Assembly (NCBI RefSeq): GCF_003148495.1
Contig: NZ_QGGH01000001.1
Location: 1,570,347 to 1,634,346, forward strand
DNA: 64,000 nucleotides
Direction of reading: 5' to 3'
Source of the DNA: Mesorhizobium loti
GTDB lineage: Bacteria; Pseudomonadota; Alphaproteobacteria; Rhizobiales; Rhizobiaceae
Under the pieces are notes generated by a model. That model had not been told where the DNA came from. It saw only the letters and a list, made by a program, of their open reading frames with translations, and made no database searches. Below, piece after piece: positions 63,272 to 64,000 of the stretch. The translations under genes were made by a program, and so were the position numbers. Position 1 is the first letter of the stretch. The number at the start of each line of letters is the position of its first letter.

Positions 63272-64000
63272 TGGCAACGACCCGCATCCTCGAATGGCTC
63301 GGCCGCCTCTATATCTTGCTGCTGCTCGCCTTTCTTTATCTGCCGATCATCATCATGGCACTGATGTCGTTCAACGTCTCGCCCTTCTACCAATTGCCGT
63401 TCGAATGGACGACCGAATGGTATGCCTCGCTGTGGCAGAACGACCAGCTGATCGCGGCGACCTGGAACAGCGTCGAGATCGCCGTCATTACGACCGTCAT
63501 CTGCGTCGTGCTCGGCTCGGCGGCTTCGTTGGCGCTCTATCGCTATGAGTTCCGCGGCAAGAAGTTCCTGCAGGCGCTGCTGTTTCCGCCGATCGCCATA
63601 CCGTGGCTGATCACCGGCACGGCAATGCTGATCTTCTTCTTCGGCGTCGGCATCGGCCGCGGCCTGCATGCGATCCTGCTCGGCCATGTCGCGCTGGCGC
63701 TGCCCTATGTCATCGTCGTCGTCTCGGCGCGGCTGCAGACCTTCGCGCCGGAGCTGGAAGAGGCGGCCCGCTCGCTCGGCGCCAACCAGTGGCAAGTGAC
63801 AAGGCGCGTCACGCTGCCGTGGATCATGCCCGGCGTCATTGCCGGCGGGCTGTTTGCGTTTGCCGTCTCGTTCGACCAGTTCGTGGTGTCCTATTTCCTG
63901 GCGACGCCGGGGCAGACGACGCTGCCGGTCGAAATCTATGCCGCGATCCGCAAGGGGTTCACGCCCGAGATCAATGCGGTGTCGACAATCATCATTGTCG
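63271..64000 (+). CDS. ABC transporter permease, PotC type, C-terminus cut by window
   Basis: The visible 243 codons show an N-terminal helix (LYILLLLAFLYLPIIIMALMSFN), more helices, and the ABC-binding loop EAARSLGANQWQVTRRVTLPWIMPGV. The frame is open at the window end. An ATPase gene should follow outside the window to complete the importer. Confidence 0.9.
   Translation, partial: MATTRILEWLGRLYILLLLAFLYLPIIIMALMSFNVSPFYQLPFEWTTEWYASLWQNDQLIAATWNSVEIAVITTVICVVLGSAASLALYRYEFRGKKFLQALLFPPIAIPWLITGTAMLIFFFGVGIGRGLHAILLGHVALALPYVIVVVSARLQTFAPELEEAARSLGANQWQVTRRVTLPWIMPGVIAGGLFAFAVSFDQFVVSYFLATPGQTTLPVEIYAAIRKGFTPEINAVSTIIIV

Noticed and set aside
60962..63277. 771-codon open frame on the minus strand
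   Set aside because: It is antisense to the PfkB, binding-protein and permease genes, has no protein-like motifs, and arises from high-GC codon bias.

Overview
The window is high-GC DNA from an alphaproteobacterium of the order Hyphomicrobiales, most likely Mesorhizobium or a close relative. The main clues are four DUF982 proteins, HWE/HisKA_2 histidine kinases, a GFA-family protein, a DUF3606-like reading frame, and many tiny exported or membrane proteins. No replication genes, rRNA, CRISPR array or intact transposase was seen, so this is ordinary chromosome (or chromid) with accessory patches.

Layout. 1-8.3 kb: a cyclic-di-GMP enzyme (cut by the window start), a frameshifted di-haem peroxidase, an AcpA-like phosphatase, a DUF922 protease, a frameshifted acetyltransferase and a PLP aminotransferase behind a perfect dyad. 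8.5-8.9 kb: a GsrN-like small RNA candidate with a general-stress promoter. 8.9-15.2 kb: VOC protein, ECF sigma factor with a four-helix membrane partner, divergent C39 peptidase plus D-Ala-D-Ala ligase, SPW protein, and an NfeD/slipin pair. 15.3-26 kb: AI-2E-type exporter with an extra soluble domain, TetR with a membrane protein, ABC half-transporter, FKBP isomerase, aldo/keto reductase, and a LysR/NmrA divergent pair. 26-35.7 kb: an accessory zone of very small genes, a variant tRNA-Gln and its decayed copy, a PAS/HWE kinase, a haloacetate-dehalogenase-like hydrolase and two DUF982 genes. 35.9-41.7 kb: a phage-derived island of tailspike, AT-rich EpsG/Wzy-like polymerase, endolysin, holin-like proteins and an overlapping spanin pair, closed by a terminator. 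41.7-47 kb: membrane protein, GT39 glycosyltransferase, MsrA, and an SDR/LysR divergent pair. 47.1-50.5 kb: a TPP-riboswitch operon encoding YkoF and a ThiXZY pyrimidine importer. 50.5-54 kb: a TPR protein and its partner. 54.2-58.3 kb: small stress-type genes, an anti-Shine-Dalgarno small RNA candidate and a second HWE-type kinase. 58.4-64 kb: GntR, ADP-ribosylglycohydrolase, PfkB kinase and a polyamine-type ABC importer, running off the window end.

The strongest new theme is a scattered general-stress regulon. Nine sites fit the EcfG (RpoE2/SigT) promoter pattern GGAAC-N16-nnTT, four of them with the exact CGTT -10. They lie upstream of small exported, membrane or DUF982 genes and of the GsrN-like RNA. 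The second theme is the 58.4-64 kb cluster, which has the regulator, hydrolase and kinase of the E. coli yegW/yegU/yegV set but an ABC importer in place of the YegT permease. Several genes carry single-base frameshifts; these are either real decay or errors in the assembled sequence.
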